A stretch of 64,000 bases of DNA, from the NCBI GenBank assembly GCA_019635585.1, contig JAHBZE010000001.1, forward strand, positions 1,674,001 through 1,738,000. Reading direction: 5' to 3'. Every line of letters starts with the position of its first letter. Positions within the stretch are counted from its first letter, which is position 1. The stretch comes from Xanthobacteraceae bacterium (lineage in GTDB: Bacteria; Pseudomonadota; Alphaproteobacteria; Rhizobiales; Xanthobacteraceae). The position numbers were made by a program, and so were the translations under genes. This document shows positions 1-9,388 of this stretch, one piece after another. The notes under the pieces are model-generated. The model was not told the origin of the DNA, did no database searches, and saw only the letters and a list, made by a program, of their open reading frames with translations.

Positions 1-424
1 GTGCATGAACGCGCGCGCGCTGAATATCGTGCGGCGCGCTGACCACAATTACGGCATGGAACTTTGCCGGATCGCCGGTTTCGAACAGAAGCGGAATGTC
101 GAGCAGCACTGCCTTGGCGCCGGATTTTTCGGCGTCGGCCATGAATTGCGCGCGGAGTTGGCCTACCAGCGGGTGAATGAGCTTTTCGAGTTTCGAGAGC
201 GCTTCGGGCTTGCCGACCACTGCGGCGGATAGTTTTTCGCGGTCGACCGTTCCGTTTTTCGTGGTTCCAGGAAATTCGCGCTCGATCAACGGCACCGCCT
301 CGCCGGCATAGAGATGATGCACAGCGGCGTCGGCGTCGAACATTGGCACGCCTTCCTCGACGAACATTTGCGCCGTCGTGCTTTTGCCCATGCCGACGGA
401 TCCGGTGAGGCCGAGCACGATCAT
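1..424 (-). CDS. coaE: Dephospho-CoA kinase CoaE, N-terminal part (runs off window)
   Basis: Last step of coenzyme A synthesis: ATP-dependent phosphorylation of the ribose 3'-OH of dephospho-CoA in the cytoplasm. Reading leftward from the ATG at 424 gives [20 protein letters not shown], whose GSVGMGKST is the P-loop, followed by [11 protein letters not shown] (substrate aspartate region) and a LLDIPLLFE segment, all typical of CoaE. About 141 codons are present; the C-terminus lies beyond base 1. The ATG overlaps the aroE stop by four bases (ATGA), so it is translationally coupled as the last visible gene of ppsR-maf-aroE-coaE. The operon order is the usual alphaproteobacterial one. Confidence 0.93.
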   Translation of the reverse strand, partial: MIVLGLTGSVGMGKSTTAQMFVEEGVPMFDADAAVHHLYAGEAVPLIEREFPGTTKNGTVDREKLSAAVVGKPEALSKLEKLIHPLVGQLRAQFMADAEKSGAKAVLLDIPLLFETGDPAKFHAVIVVSAPHDIQRARVHA

Positions 425-1263
425 TTCGCGGCCCCTTTCAAAAGATCGGCGACGATCAGATCGCGGAGTTCCTTCGTCACCTTCGGCCGCAAGCCGAACC
501 AGCGCTCAAAGCCCGGTACGGCCTGATGCAGGAGCATGCCGAGGCCGTCCACCACCGGATGGCCGCGCTCGCGCGCCTGACCCAGCAAAGCAGTTTCGAG
601 CGGCACATATACAATGTCGCTGACGGCGGCACCGGCTTTCAGATTCTTCAAGTCAATTTCGAGTGACGGCTGTCCGCTCATGCCGAGCGATGTGGTGTTG
701 ACCAGAAGATCGGTGGAAGGAAGCAGCGCTTCGAGACTGTCGAAGCCCGCGATGTTCGCTGCGATTTTTAGCTCTTTGACAAGCTGCTCGGCGCGATCGC
801 GCGATCGATTGACGATGGTGAGGGTTTTAACGCCGCGCATCTTAAGTCCGTAGACGATCGCGCGCGCAGCACCACCGGCGCCGAGCACCACCGCGTGGCG
901 CGTCTTTGCATCCCAACCGGATATCGTATCGTCGAGATGCGCGAGATAGCCTTCGACATCGGTGTTGTCGCCGTGAAGCGCGTCGTTCTCGAGCCAAAGC
1001 GTATTCGCGACACCCAGCGCACGCACGACGTCGGTCGACTTCGCAACATTTCGCGCGGCCGCTTCTTTATGCGGAAGCGTTACGTTGCAACCGATGAAGG
1101 GGCCGCGTGCGAAATTCTTCAGAAACGTATCGATATCTTCCGGTTTCACTTCATGACGAACATACTCGCCGTCGATCTTGTATTCGCGCAGCCAGTAGCC
1201 GTGGATCAGCGGCGAGCGCGAATGGGCGACCGGATAACCGATGACGCAGGCGCGCTTCGTCAC
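421..1263 (-). CDS. aroE: Shikimate dehydrogenase
   Basis: Reduces 3-dehydroshikimate to shikimate with NADPH in the aromatic amino acid pathway. The 280-residue product has the family's length and blocks: N-terminal [13 protein letters not shown] (shikimate binding), [10 protein letters not shown] with the catalytic lysine, [10 protein letters not shown] with the catalytic aspartate, the Rossmann motif [11 protein letters not shown], the [10 protein letters not shown] phosphate-binding region and the C-terminal [18 protein letters not shown]. The start is GTG at 1263, overlapping the maf stop by four bases (GTGA); the stop overlaps the coaE start the same way. It is therefore a tightly coupled member of a minus-strand operon. 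Confidence 0.96.
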   Translation of the reverse strand: MTKRACVIGYPVAHSRSPLIHGYWLREYKIDGEYVRHEVKPEDIDTFLKNFARGPFIGCNVTLPHKEAAARNVAKSTDVVRALGVANTLWLENDALHGDNTDVEGYLAHLDDTISGWDAKTRHAVVLGAGGAARAIVYGLKMRGVKTLTIVNRSRDRAEQLVKELKIAANIAGFDSLEALLPSTDLLVNTTSLGMSGQPSLEIDLKNLKAGAAVSDIVYVPLETALLGQARERGHPVVDGLGMLLHQAVPGFERWFGLRPKVTKELRDLIVADLLKGAAK

Positions 1264-1871
1264 GACACGATCATCCCTGCTTTTCGGAAGTAGGCGAGCA
1301 ATGGCATCAGCGGCATGCCGAGGATCGTGAAATGATCGCCTTCGATCTTTTCGAACAGGTTCACGCCGACGTTTTCGAGCTGATAGCCGCCGACGCTCTG
1401 CATCACGCGGTCGCCGGCCTCGCCAAGATAAGCGTCGAGAAAAGTGTCGCTTAGCGCATGCATCGTGAGATGCGCCGACGACACCGTCTCGAACAACACT
1501 TTATTATCGCGCACGAGTGCGATGCCCGAATGTAGTGCATGGGTCTTGCCGGAAAATTTTTTCAGTTGTGTCCGGGCGGCGTCCATCGATTTCGGCTTCG
1601 AGAAGCGCTCGGCTCCGAGCGCGAGCGTCTGATCGGCGCCGAGCACGATCTTGCCGGAATTGCGTTTCGCGGTCTCTAACGCTTTCGCGCGCGCCAATAA
1701 TAGTGCCGCGCCTTCGGGCGTCGCGGCGTCTTTCGGCGATGCGGCTTCCGCCGCACGTTCATCGATGTCAGCGGGATCAATGATGAGCGGAATTCCAGCG
1801 GCTTCCAGGAGCGCGCGGCGCGGCGCGCTTTTGGATGCGAGCACCAACGGTTCTCCTTGCCACAGCGTCAT
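1260..1871 (-). CDS. maf: Maf-family nucleotide pyrophosphatase
   Basis: Maf proteins hydrolyse non-canonical or modified nucleoside triphosphates to monophosphates (house-cleaning of the nucleotide pool). The 203-residue product opens with [18 protein letters not shown], the signature SxSPRR-like block, and keeps [10 protein letters not shown] and the [11 protein letters not shown] block that shape the active site. It sits between ppsR and aroE with short overlaps on both sides. The substrate class (dTTP/UTP type or m7GTP type) cannot be fixed with certainty by eye. Confidence 0.92.
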   Translation of the reverse strand: MTLWQGEPLVLASKSAPRRALLEAAGIPLIIDPADIDERAAEAASPKDAATPEGAALLLARAKALETAKRNSGKIVLGADQTLALGAERFSKPKSMDAARTQLKKFSGKTHALHSGIALVRDNKVLFETVSSAHLTMHALSDTFLDAYLGEAGDRVMQSVGGYQLENVGVNLFEKIEGDHFTILGMPLMPLLAYFRKAGMIVS

Positions 1872-2725
1872 TGCGCCGGCGCCGTGTCGCGACGGCGCTC
1901 CTGTAATAGCGCGATCACCGCGGCAGCGGTTTCCTCGATCGAGCGGCGGGTGACATCGATGATCGGCCAGTTATGGCGCGCGCAGAGTTTTTTCGAGTGG
2001 GCAATTTCGTCGCTCACGGAATGACGGTCGACGTAATTCGAGTCGGACTGATTGGCGTTAAGTCCGAGCAGGCGGTTCTGTCGAATCTGCACGATGCGCT
2101 CCGGGCTTGCGATCAGCCCGACCACCAGCGGCTTGCGTATATGTTCAAGTTCACCGGGCGGATCGATGCCCGGCACCAGCGGCACGTTCGCGGCCTTGAT
2201 GCCGCGGTTTGCGAGATAGATGCTGGTCGGCGTTTTTGAGGTGCGGGAAATGCCGACCAACACAACATCGGCTTCGTCGAGATTTTCGGTGTGCTGCCCG
2301 TCGTCATGCATCAGCGTGTAGTTCAGCGCATCAATCCGCCGGAAGTACTCGGCATTAAGCATGTGCTGGCCGCCGACGCGCGGTGTCGTTTCGGTGCCGA
2401 GATAGGAAGCAAAAAGGCTCAGCACCGGATTCAGGATCGAAAGGCACGGAATGCCTTTTTCCTTGCAATGGTCCTCGAGCCGTCCGGTTAGCACCGGATC
2501 GACCAGCGTATAAAGAACGATACCGGGGTTGGCTTCGATATCGGCAAGCACCGGGTCGAGCTGCTTCACGTTGCGGATCAGCGGGTACACGTGCTCGATC
2601 GGAGAAACGGTCGAATATTGCGCGCAGGCCGCGCGCCCGACCGCCAGCAGGGTTTCGCCGGTCGCATCCGAGACGAGATGCAGATGGAAATAGCTTTCCG
2701 TCTTGGGCACCGGCGGAACATCCAT
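1868..2725 (-). CDS. ppsR: PEP synthase / PPDK regulatory kinase-pyrophosphorylase (DUF299)
   Basis: Bifunctional serine/threonine kinase and phosphorylase of the DUF299 family, which switches PEP synthase or pyruvate phosphate dikinase off and on with ADP and phosphate. [14 protein letters not shown] near the N-terminus and [20 protein letters not shown] (P-loop-like) are family signatures. The frame is open to 2836, but homology begins just after the ATG at 2725, which gives 285 residues, close to family size; ATG 2755 is an alternative. No strong Shine-Dalgarno is visible at either. It heads the ppsR-maf-aroE-coaE operon and faces away from the candidate oriC; in Caulobacter the orthologue (RP001) flanks oriC. 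Confidence 0.9.
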   Translation of the reverse strand: MDVPPVPKTESYFHLHLVSDATGETLLAVGRAACAQYSTVSPIEHVYPLIRNVKQLDPVLADIEANPGIVLYTLVDPVLTGRLEDHCKEKGIPCLSILNPVLSLFASYLGTETTPRVGGQHMLNAEYFRRIDALNYTLMHDDGQHTENLDEADVVLVGISRTSKTPTSIYLANRGIKAANVPLVPGIDPPGELEHIRKPLVVGLIASPERIVQIRQNRLLGLNANQSDSNYVDRHSVSDEIAHSKKLCARHNWPIIDVTRRSIEETAAAVIALLQERRRDTAPAQ

Positions 2726-3574
2726 GGAACTGTGAACTGCTGGGGAGAAGGCCATGCAAAATGAGACCGCGCAAGGGTCGGGCGGGATAACGGCTGGAAT
2801 CATCCAGAGTCGTCGCCGGCACTGCACGTCCAGCACGTAGTCTGTGACTTATGGGAAGAAGTTGGAGATCGCTTTAAAGGCGAGCTTTCCGGTGGCTGTG
2901 AATGTCGTGGACGAGGCCGAACGTGGAGTGCGCAGTGAGGAGAAAACTTGTCCACGGACTCGAGGGGTCAAACAGACTCTAAATAAGATTCTAGAAAGGA
3001 TTCTAGTAAGGAAGGAATAAGTCGAGAGGGGAGCGATCGGTTCCTCGTATTCAGTTCGTGTGTGAGATTGGTCGTTACGAACTCGTGGTCAGGAATGTAA
3101 TCACCTTTTTGGATTGGGGAGTTGTGCTCGCGATCATCGATTGGTTCGCATCAGGGGTGAAGCGGCGATCATTGAATCGATGCCATGTCCGGCGAAGTCT
3201 CGTCCTTAAAGAATGTGAGAAGTGGGGAAAACCGGAATAAGCAAGGGATTGCCAGTGCTTCGAATGCGGCGGTTAGTGGACAAGCCTTTGGATAAGTGGC
3301 CAAATCCGCTGATGGGGCCAGAAATAGCGGCCGGAATCGCCGAAACGAGCAGGTGAAGCGGAATTAATCCGGCCAGACTTGCCTCCCTGCCCCGTTTTTC
3401 CTATTTTCCGCCTGCCTTCCTTCCAATGCAGGCATCGACCGCGGTTCGCCGAGAGCGTTTTCGTATCGGCAGCGGCTCCGGGCTTTCAGCCTTCCTCGTT
3501 CAGCCCGAAAGACCTGCACCTCCCCTCTGCAAAGACCGTGGCGGCGGATTCCGCCAAGACAAGGACTATCCCCA
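2726..3574. other. Candidate chromosomal replication origin (oriC), ppsR-rho intergenic region
   Basis: An 849-bp gap without a credible gene, AT-richer than its surroundings. Seen directly: DnaA-box-like sites TTGTCCACG (2948-2956, +), TTGTCCACT (3275-3283, -) and TTATCCAAA (3287-3295, -; one mismatch to TTATCCACA). GANTC sites start at 2797, 2807, 2957, 2975, 2987, 2999, 3174, 3334 and 3547. Three tandem AT-rich 12-mers lie at 2975-3010. Genes on the left run leftward and genes on the right run rightward, as expected around an origin, and parS/parAB follow within 10 kb. Known: alphaproteobacterial oriC often lies beside the DUF299 gene, and GANTC is the CcrM methylation site. Origin function is inferred. 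Confidence 0.6.
2975..3010. repeat. Three tandem AT-rich 12-mers, each starting with GANTC
   Basis: Consecutive 12-mers GACTCTAAATAA (2975-2986), GATTCTAGAAAG (2987-2998) and GATTCTAGTAAG (2999-3010); the last two differ at one base. A fourth GANTC lies 18 bp before the array at 2957. They sit about 20 bp from a DnaA-box-like site, an arrangement like the AT-rich unwinding repeats of other origins. A role in unwinding or methylation-dependent control is inferred. Confidence 0.7.
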
Positions 3575-4840
3575 ATGCGGGAAATCAAACTTCAAGAACT
3601 CAAAGCGAAATCCCCGGTCGAGCTGATTGCATTGGCTGAGGAACTCCAGGTCGAGAACGCGAGCACGCTGCGCAAGCAGGAGCTGATGTTCGCGATCCTC
3701 AAGCAATACGCCGCCAAGGAAGTCGACATCGTCGGCGAAGGCGTCGTGGAAGTGCTGCCGGACGGCTTCGGCTTCCTGCGCTCGCCGGATGCGAATTATC
3801 TGGCCGGCCCCGACGACATCTACATCTCGCCGTCCCAGATCCGCCGCTTCTCGCTGCGCTCGGGCGACACCGTCGAGGGTCACATCCGCTCGCCGAAGGA
3901 CGGTGAGCGCTACTTCGCGCTTCTCAAAGTCAACACGATCAATTTCGAAGACCCGGAGAAGATCAAGCACAAGGTCCACTTCGATAACCTGACGCCGCTC
4001 TATCCCGACGAGCGGCTCAAGATGGAAATCGAAGACCCGACACGCAAGGACAATTCCGCGCGTATCATCGACATCGTGGCGCCGCTCGGCAAAGGCCAGC
4101 GTGGTCTGATCGTCGCGCCGCCGCGTACGGGTAAGACGGTTCTTCTCCAGAACATCGCCCACTCGATCACGGCCAATCATCCGGAATGCTATCTGATCGT
4201 GTTGCTCATCGACGAGCGGCCGGAGGAAGTCACCGACATGCAGCGCTCGGTGAAGGGCGAGGTCGTGTCCTCGACCTTCGACGAGCCGGCGTCGCGCCAC
4301 GTCGCGGTCGCGGAAATGGTGATCGAAAAGGCGAAGCGGCTCGTGGAACACGGCCGCGACGTCGTGATTCTCCTGGACTCGATTACGCGTCTGGGCCGCG
4401 CCTACAACACGGTTGTCCCGAGCTCCGGCAAGGTGCTGACGGGCGGTGTCGATGCGAACGCGCTCCAGCGGCCGAAGCGCTTCTTCGGTGCCGCGCGTAA
4501 CATTGAGGAAGGCGGGTCGCTGACCATCATCGCGACCGCGCTGATCGACACCGGCTCGCGCATGGACGAAGTCATCTTCGAAGAGTTCAAGGGCACCGGT
4601 AACTCGGAAATCATCCTCGACCGCAAGGTCTCGGACAAGCGGGTGTTCCCGGCGATGGACATCACCCGCTCGGGTACGCGCAAGGAAGAACTGCTCGTTC
4701 CGCCGGATCAGCTCAAGAAAATGTACGTGCTGCGCCGCATCCTCAACCCGATGGGCACGGTCGATGCGATCGAATTCCTGATCGACAAGTTGAAGCAGAC
4801 CAAGAACAACGGCGAGTTCTTCGACAGCATGAATACCTAG
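3575..4840 (+). CDS. rho: Transcription termination factor Rho
   Basis: Hexameric ATP-dependent RNA helicase that ends transcription at Rho-dependent sites. The 421-residue product has the N-terminal domain ([18 protein letters not shown]), the cold-shock-like RNA-binding domain ([13 protein letters not shown]), and the RecA-like motor: Walker A in [12 protein letters not shown], Walker B in [16 protein letters not shown], and the Q/R-loop region [20 protein letters not shown]. Length is normal. The ATG at 3575 has AAGGA about ten bases upstream. The roughly 200 bases before it are pyrimidine-rich and could serve as a Rho-responsive leader, but this is speculation. It is followed by a strong bidirectional terminator. 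Confidence 0.98.
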   Translation: MREIKLQELKAKSPVELIALAEELQVENASTLRKQELMFAILKQYAAKEVDIVGEGVVEVLPDGFGFLRSPDANYLAGPDDIYISPSQIRRFSLRSGDTVEGHIRSPKDGERYFALLKVNTINFEDPEKIKHKVHFDNLTPLYPDERLKMEIEDPTRKDNSARIIDIVAPLGKGQRGLIVAPPRTGKTVLLQNIAHSITANHPECYLIVLLIDERPEEVTDMQRSVKGEVVSSTFDEPASRHVAVAEMVIEKAKRLVEHGRDVVILLDSITRLGRAYNTVVPSSGKVLTGGVDANALQRPKRFFGAARNIEEGGSLTIIATALIDTGSRMDEVIFEEFKGTGNSEIILDRKVSDKRVFPAMDITRSGTRKEELLVPPDQLKKMYVLRRILNPMGTVDAIEFLIDKLKQTKNNGEFFDSMNT

Positions 4841-4857
4841 GTGTTTCGCCTGGAACG

Positions 4858-4888
4858 AAAAAGCCCGGTGGCGACACCGGGCTTTTTT
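4858..4888. terminator. Bidirectional intrinsic terminator between rho and the BASS transporter
   Basis: Perfect inverted repeat: the 13-base arm 4858-4870 (five A then GCCCGGTG), loop GCGA, and arm 4875-4887 ending in a run of six T. The A-run on one side and T-run on the other let it serve both convergent genes. Confidence 0.93.
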
Positions 4889-4906
4889 ATTGCGGAGATG
4901 CGCGTC

Positions 4907-5773
4907 TTATGCGGGCGCTACGTTTCGCTTGGAAACGTAAAGCGCGAACAGGGTCGCGGTCAGATACATGCAGAGCGTGTAAATGCCGGGTACCAGCGAA
5001 GCGGTTGGATTGTTCAAGACGTTCAACGCGACGTAGATCGCAAGCGCGGTGTTGTGAATCCCGATTTCCATGGTGATCGCGATCGCCTGCCGCTCGGGAA
5101 GCCTGAGCGCGAGCGGCGCGAGATAGCCGGTCAGCATGCTCACGACGTTGAAGAGCAGGCAGGCGAGGCCGACCGCGACGATGCTGTCGAGCAATTTCGC
5201 CCGCTCGATATAAATCGCCGCCAGAATAAGAATCGTCAGGATCAGGATGGAAAAGAGCTTGATCGGCTTTTCCATGCGTTTCGCAAAGCCCGGCGCACGG
5301 GCGCGGACGAACATGCCGATCAGGACGGGGATCAGGATGATCGCTGCGACCTCGATGATCTTGCGGTGCGGCGGCGGCACGTACTGCCCGGCACCGAAGA
5401 AATATTCGAGCGCAAGATTGACGATGATCGGAAGCGTCAGGAGCGCGAGCACGCTGTTCACGGCGGTCAGCGTGATGTTCAGGGCGACGTCGCCCTTGGC
5501 GAGATGGCTGTAGATATTGGCGGTCGCGCCACCCGGGGCGGCTGCGACCAGCATCAGGCCGAGCGCATGATTGGGCGAGAGCTTCAGTGCGACCGCTATC
5601 AGAAGGGCCGCGAACGGCAGGAGCACGATCTGGAGGAAAAGCCCGCCGCCGACCGCAAGCGGGTAGCGCGCGACGCGCTTGAAGTCCTCGATTGTGAGGC
5701 TCAAGCCGAGGCCGAACATGATGATGCCGATCGAGACCGGCAACAGGAGATCGGTGAGGATGGATGCTTGCAT
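4907..5773 (-). CDS. BASS-family (bile acid:sodium symporter-like) transporter
   Basis: A 288-residue integral membrane protein with roughly nine or ten hydrophobic segments. It carries the two BASS crossover motifs: AAAPGGATANIYSHLAKGD near residue 75-95 and EIGIHNTALAIYVALN near residue 230. Members move organic anions such as sulfonates, keto acids or steroid-like acids with sodium; the substrate here cannot be read from sequence. It stands alone, converging on rho across a shared terminator. ACR3 arsenite carriers are distantly related but lack this motif wording. Confidence 0.85.
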   Translation of the reverse strand: MQASILTDLLLPVSIGIIMFGLGLSLTIEDFKRVARYPLAVGGGLFLQIVLLPFAALLIAVALKLSPNHALGLMLVAAAPGGATANIYSHLAKGDVALNITLTAVNSVLALLTLPIIVNLALEYFFGAGQYVPPPHRKIIEVAAIILIPVLIGMFVRARAPGFAKRMEKPIKLFSILILTILILAAIYIERAKLLDSIVAVGLACLLFNVVSMLTGYLAPLALRLPERQAIAITMEIGIHNTALAIYVALNVLNNPTASLVPGIYTLCMYLTATLFALYVSKRNVAPA

Positions 5774-5853
5774 GACGTTCGCCCCCGCGAATTTGTTTTA
5801 TGCGAGCAAGCTATGGAAAGCGCACTCGGCGTGCAATCCGCGGTGCGGCATGG

Positions 5854-7932
5854 CTAGGTCGACAGCGCGTCCAGAAGTTTCGTAGGATCGGTAATAGGCA
5901 ACGAGCAAGTTTGGCCGCGGCAGACGAAAGCGACCGCCTGCCCCTTCGCTGCAGCGACCTTCTCTCTCGCCGGGTGGTTTGCGGGAAGCGCGTTCTCAGT
6001 AGGCGCGCGGACGAGTGTGCTTGTAAGCGGCGCGGCCGGAATCGCGCGCCCGACGAATTCGCTTGCACCTCCTCCGGCAATCACAATCTCAGTGTGACGC
6101 AGCCGCGTATCGAGTGCCGATAGCAGTGAGGCATGACCGAAGAGATTTCCCGCGGCGAGCGGCAACACGCCCTCGAATAATCTGTCGGCTTTTCCCATAT
6201 AGGAATATTGTCCTGTAAGTGCCGCGAGCCGGATCAGGTTCTGCGCCATCATCCCGTGCGGATTGGGAATTGCGTCGTCGCGGGTCGATGACGGCCGCAC
6301 GATCAACGGATCGCCGTCATCGGGGGTGAGGAAGTAACCGCCGGTCTCGGGGTTTGCGTGATGGCGCTCCAAGAGCTGTTCCCATTCGACAGCGCGATCG
6401 AGATAGTGCGCTTTCCCGGTCACGCGATGAAGTGCGAGCGCTGCGCGGATCATTGAAGCGTAGTCAGATGACAATCCGGGAAAGAGCAGTTTTCCGTCTC
6501 GCCAGGAATGACCGAGGCGTCCGTCACGCGTCATCTTCGTTGCGACGAAATCGAACGCGCGGTCGGCGCTGGCGATCCAGTCGTTACCCTGCCGTGGATC
6601 GAGCCGGACAGAATTGATGGTGAGACCCGCGATCATCAGGCCGTTCCAGTCGGCGAGTATTTTGTCGTCTAGACTTGGGCGGATTCTTTTCTTGCGCGCG
6701 GCTAGCAGTATCTTTCGTGCGCGCCCGATCTTCACTTCGCGTTCGCCGACCAGCTTCGCTTCTTCAGGTTCGGTTTTAAGGCGATTGAGAATGTTATGGC
6801 CTTCGAAGTTGCCTTCCGGCGTCACATCATAGATGGCCTTGAAGGACTTCGAGTCTTCGCCGAGGAGCGCGTCCACTTCCCGTTCCGACCAGACGTAATA
6901 CTTTCCCTCCTCACCCTCCGAGTCGGCATCAAGACTTGAGGCAAAGGCGCCGGTATCCGTGACCACCATTTCGCGCCGGAGCCATTCGAAGGTCTCCGCA
7001 AGCCGCCGGCGAAACGTGGTGGTGTAGTAGCGGCGAAGCGGCTCGTATTTTTTCGCGGCGGCGGTATGGCCCTCAGCCAAGGGCAGCAGCTCAAGGAGCT
7101 GCGCGTTGTCGTAGAGCATCTTCTCGAAGTGCGGCACCAGCCAGCGGTCATCGATAGAGTAGCGTGCGAAGCCGCCGCCGAGATGATCGTAGATTCCGCC
7201 CTCGCACATATTCCGGAGCGAAATGATCACGGCGTCGAAAAACGATTCGGATCCGGTCCGTTCGCCAGCGCGCCACAGCATTTCGAGGATCGCGCTTTGT
7301 GGAAATTTCGGTGCGCCGCGGATGCCGCCCTTCTCCATGTCGAACAGATTCAGAAACTGGTTCGCGAGCTGGTTCAGCTCTTCGACGCCGATCGTTACCT
7401 TTCCGGCCGGCCGCGCCTTCTGGCGGAGAGCAGCGACCAGCGCATCGCGGTTCTTGCCGACCTTCTCCGGCTCCTCGCGATAGATGCGCGAAAGTTCGCG
7501 CAGTACATCGGTGAAGCCGGGACGGCCATATTGCGCGGTCTTCGGAAAGTAGGTCCCGCCCCAGAACGGCTTGCCGTCGGCGTCCAGAAACATCGTCAGC
7601 GGCCAGCCGCCCTGCTCGCCCAGATGCTGGAGCGCGGTCATGTAGATCTCGTCGACTTCGGGGCGCTCCTCGCGGTCGACTTTGATGTTCACGAAGAGAT
7701 CGTTCATTACCGCTGCCGTGGCGGCGTCCTCGAAGCTCTCGTGGGCCATGACATGGCACCAGTGGCAGGCGGCATAGCCGATGGAGAGCAGCACGGGCTT
7801 GTTCGCGCGCCTGGCCTCTGCGAAGGCTTCCGGAGACCAAGGCCACCAGTGAACCGGGTTATCCTTGTGCTGGATGAGGTAAGGGCTGGTCTCGTTAGCC
7901 AGACGATTTTGCGCGAGGCGGTTTTCAGACAT
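5854..7932 (-). CDS. Thioredoxin-domain protein of the YyaL/SPATA20 (DUF255) family
   Basis: A 692-residue protein with an N-terminal thioredoxin-like domain ([20 protein letters not shown], then the CHWC active-site-like motif in [17 protein letters not shown]) followed by a long (alpha/alpha) barrel resembling N-acylglucosamine epimerases ([21 protein letters not shown]). The family is conserved from bacteria to humans and its function is not established. The ATG at 7932 (MSENRLAQ) fits the family start; a GTG at 7947 is an in-frame alternative. It is divergent from mnmE, with only 36 bp between starts for both promoters. Confidence 0.88.
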   Translation of the reverse strand: MSENRLAQNRLANETSPYLIQHKDNPVHWWPWSPEAFAEARRANKPVLLSIGYAACHWCHVMAHESFEDAATAAVMNDLFVNIKVDREERPEVDEIYMTALQHLGEQGGWPLTMFLDADGKPFWGGTYFPKTAQYGRPGFTDVLRELSRIYREEPEKVGKNRDALVAALRQKARPAGKVTIGVEELNQLANQFLNLFDMEKGGIRGAPKFPQSAILEMLWRAGERTGSESFFDAVIISLRNMCEGGIYDHLGGGFARYSIDDRWLVPHFEKMLYDNAQLLELLPLAEGHTAAAKKYEPLRRYYTTTFRRRLAETFEWLRREMVVTDTGAFASSLDADSEGEEGKYYVWSEREVDALLGEDSKSFKAIYDVTPEGNFEGHNILNRLKTEPEEAKLVGEREVKIGRARKILLAARKKRIRPSLDDKILADWNGLMIAGLTINSVRLDPRQGNDWIASADRAFDFVATKMTRDGRLGHSWRDGKLLFPGLSSDYASMIRAALALHRVTGKAHYLDRAVEWEQLLERHHANPETGGYFLTPDDGDPLIVRPSSTRDDAIPNPHGMMAQNLIRLAALTGQYSYMGKADRLFEGVLPLAAGNLFGHASLLSALDTRLRHTEIVIAGGGASEFVGRAIPAAPLTSTLVRAPTENALPANHPAREKVAAAKGQAVAFVCRGQTCSLPITDPTKLLDALST

Positions 7933-7968
7933 GCGTTTGTCTAACACGACGATCCGGAGTGCGTTCGC

Positions 7969-9297
7969 ATGAGCGACGACACGATCTTCGCGCTCTCTTC
8001 CGGGCGCCTGCCCGCCGCGATTGCGGTCGTAAGAATCAGCGGCAGCAAGGCTCGAGTCGGACTCGAAACATTCGGCGTGAAACTGCCCGAGCCGCGCCGT
8101 GCCGCGCGCGCGATACTCCTCGACCCTGATTCACGTGAAACAATCGACGACGCGTTGGCGCTCTGGTTTCAGGGACCGAAAAGCGAGACCGGCGAGGACA
8201 TGGTCGAGCTGCATCTGCACGGCGGCCGCTCGATTTTAGCGCGCGTGTTTGCGGTACTCGGCGCGCTGCCCGGCTTTCGGCCCGCGGAAGCCGGCGAATT
8301 CACGAAGCGCGCGGTCTTGAACGGCAAGATGGATCTTGCGCATGCCGAAGGGCTTGGCGATCTGGTCGTTGCCGAGACGGAAGCACAGCGCCGTCAGGCG
8401 ATGCATCAGTATCAAGGGGCGCTCTCCAAGCAGGTTGAAGCCTGGCGCGAGCGGCTGGTCAAAGCCATGGCGCTGGTCGAAGCCAATCTCGATTTCGCCG
8501 ACGAAGCCGATGTGCCGGAGAATCTCTTGTCACCCGCCGCTCGAGTCGCATCCGAAATGTTGTCGGAGATCGATGCGGCGCTTTCCGATGCGCGGCGCGG
8601 CGAGCGGCTGCGCGAAGGTTTCGTGGTCGCGATTGCCGGCGCGCCGAATGCTGGAAAATCGACGCTGCTGAATGCGCTGGCGCAGCGCGATGTCGCGATT
8701 GTTTCCGACATTCCCGGCACCACGCGCGACGCAATTGAAGTCGCGCTCGATCTTTCCGGCGTGCCGGTGGTGCTGATCGATACGGCAGGCATTCGCGAGA
8801 CCTCCGATCCGGTCGAACAGGAAGGCGTGCGGCGCGCGATGGCGCGTGCGAAGGCCGCTGATCTTGTGCTGTTGCTGGAGCCTGCGGGCGGCGCTTCGAT
8901 TTGCCTGCCGACCCAGCCGCATCAAACGCTTTGGCGGATCCAAACCAAATCCGACCTGATCGATTCAGACTCGAAACAATCGTTGACTCGAAACGGGACT
9001 CTCGCGATTTCCGCAAAAACGGGCGCGGGCATCGACGAGCTTTTACGCCGCCTCGCGAAGGAAGCGGAGCGTTTCGCAGGCGAGCCTGCGCTGGTCACGC
9101 GCGAGCGTCAGCGCGTCGCGCTGCGGGAAGCTTCCGCGCGAATTTCGTCCGGACTTTCGCTCGCAAAGCCGGGGCAGGAAGAACTCTTCGCCGAAGAACT
9201 GCGGCTTGCAGCGCGCTCGCTCGGTCGCATTACCGGTCGGGTCGATGTCGAAGACGTGCTCGATAAAATTTTCAGTTCTTTCTGTATTGGTAAATGA
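7969..9297 (+). CDS. mnmE: tRNA uridine-34 modification GTPase MnmE
   Basis: With MnmG it installs the (carboxymethyl)aminomethyl group on U34 of certain tRNAs, using tetrahydrofolate, FAD and GTP. The 442-residue product has the N-terminal folate-binding domain, the G domain with P-loop GAPNAGKS at residues 224-231, [16 protein letters not shown] and a KSD guanine motif, and ends in the diagnostic FCIGK whose cysteine is essential in the family. The ATG at 7969 matches the family N-terminus. A parS site lies inside the gene at 8127-8142. It is the first gene of the mnmE-mnmG-rsmG-parA-parB series typical of origin-proximal DNA. Confidence 0.96.
   Translation: MSDDTIFALSSGRLPAAIAVVRISGSKARVGLETFGVKLPEPRRAARAILLDPDSRETIDDALALWFQGPKSETGEDMVELHLHGGRSILARVFAVLGALPGFRPAEAGEFTKRAVLNGKMDLAHAEGLGDLVVAETEAQRRQAMHQYQGALSKQVEAWRERLVKAMALVEANLDFADEADVPENLLSPAARVASEMLSEIDAALSDARRGERLREGFVVAIAGAPNAGKSTLLNALAQRDVAIVSDIPGTTRDAIEVALDLSGVPVVLIDTAGIRETSDPVEQEGVRRAMARAKAADLVLLLEPAGGASICLPTQPHQTLWRIQTKSDLIDSDSKQSLTRNGTLAISAKTGAGIDELLRRLAKEAERFAGEPALVTRERQRVALREASARISSGLSLAKPGQEELFAEELRLAARSLGRITGRVDVEDVLDKIFSSFCIGK
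8127..8142. promoter_or_regulatory. parS centromere site 1 (inside mnmE)
   Basis: TGATTCACGTGAAACA matches the 16-bp ParB target TGTTTCACGTGAAACA at 15 of 16 positions. It lies within the mnmE coding sequence, about 4.6 kb before parB. ParB-CTP clamps load at such sites. Confidence 0.8.
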
Positions 9298-9331
9298 AAG
9301 GTTAACGCGGCCGCGAAGCGCGGATCGCGGG

Positions 9332-9347
9332 TGTTTCACGTGAAACA
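9332..9347. promoter_or_regulatory. parS centromere site 2 (mnmE-mnmG intergenic, perfect)
   Basis: TGTTTCACGTGAAACA, a perfect 16-bp palindrome identical to the bacterial parS consensus; symmetry extends one more base on each side. It sits in the 91-bp gap between the mnmE stop and the mnmG start. Confidence 0.95.
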
Positions 9348-9388
9348 CGCCTTTGACGAGTCCCCGTTTCGAGTTACAGGGACACCAC

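Noticed and set aside
3058-3240. A 60-codon frame inside the candidate oriC
   Set aside because: GTG start without a ribosome site, no homology recognised, and it overlaps origin-like sites.
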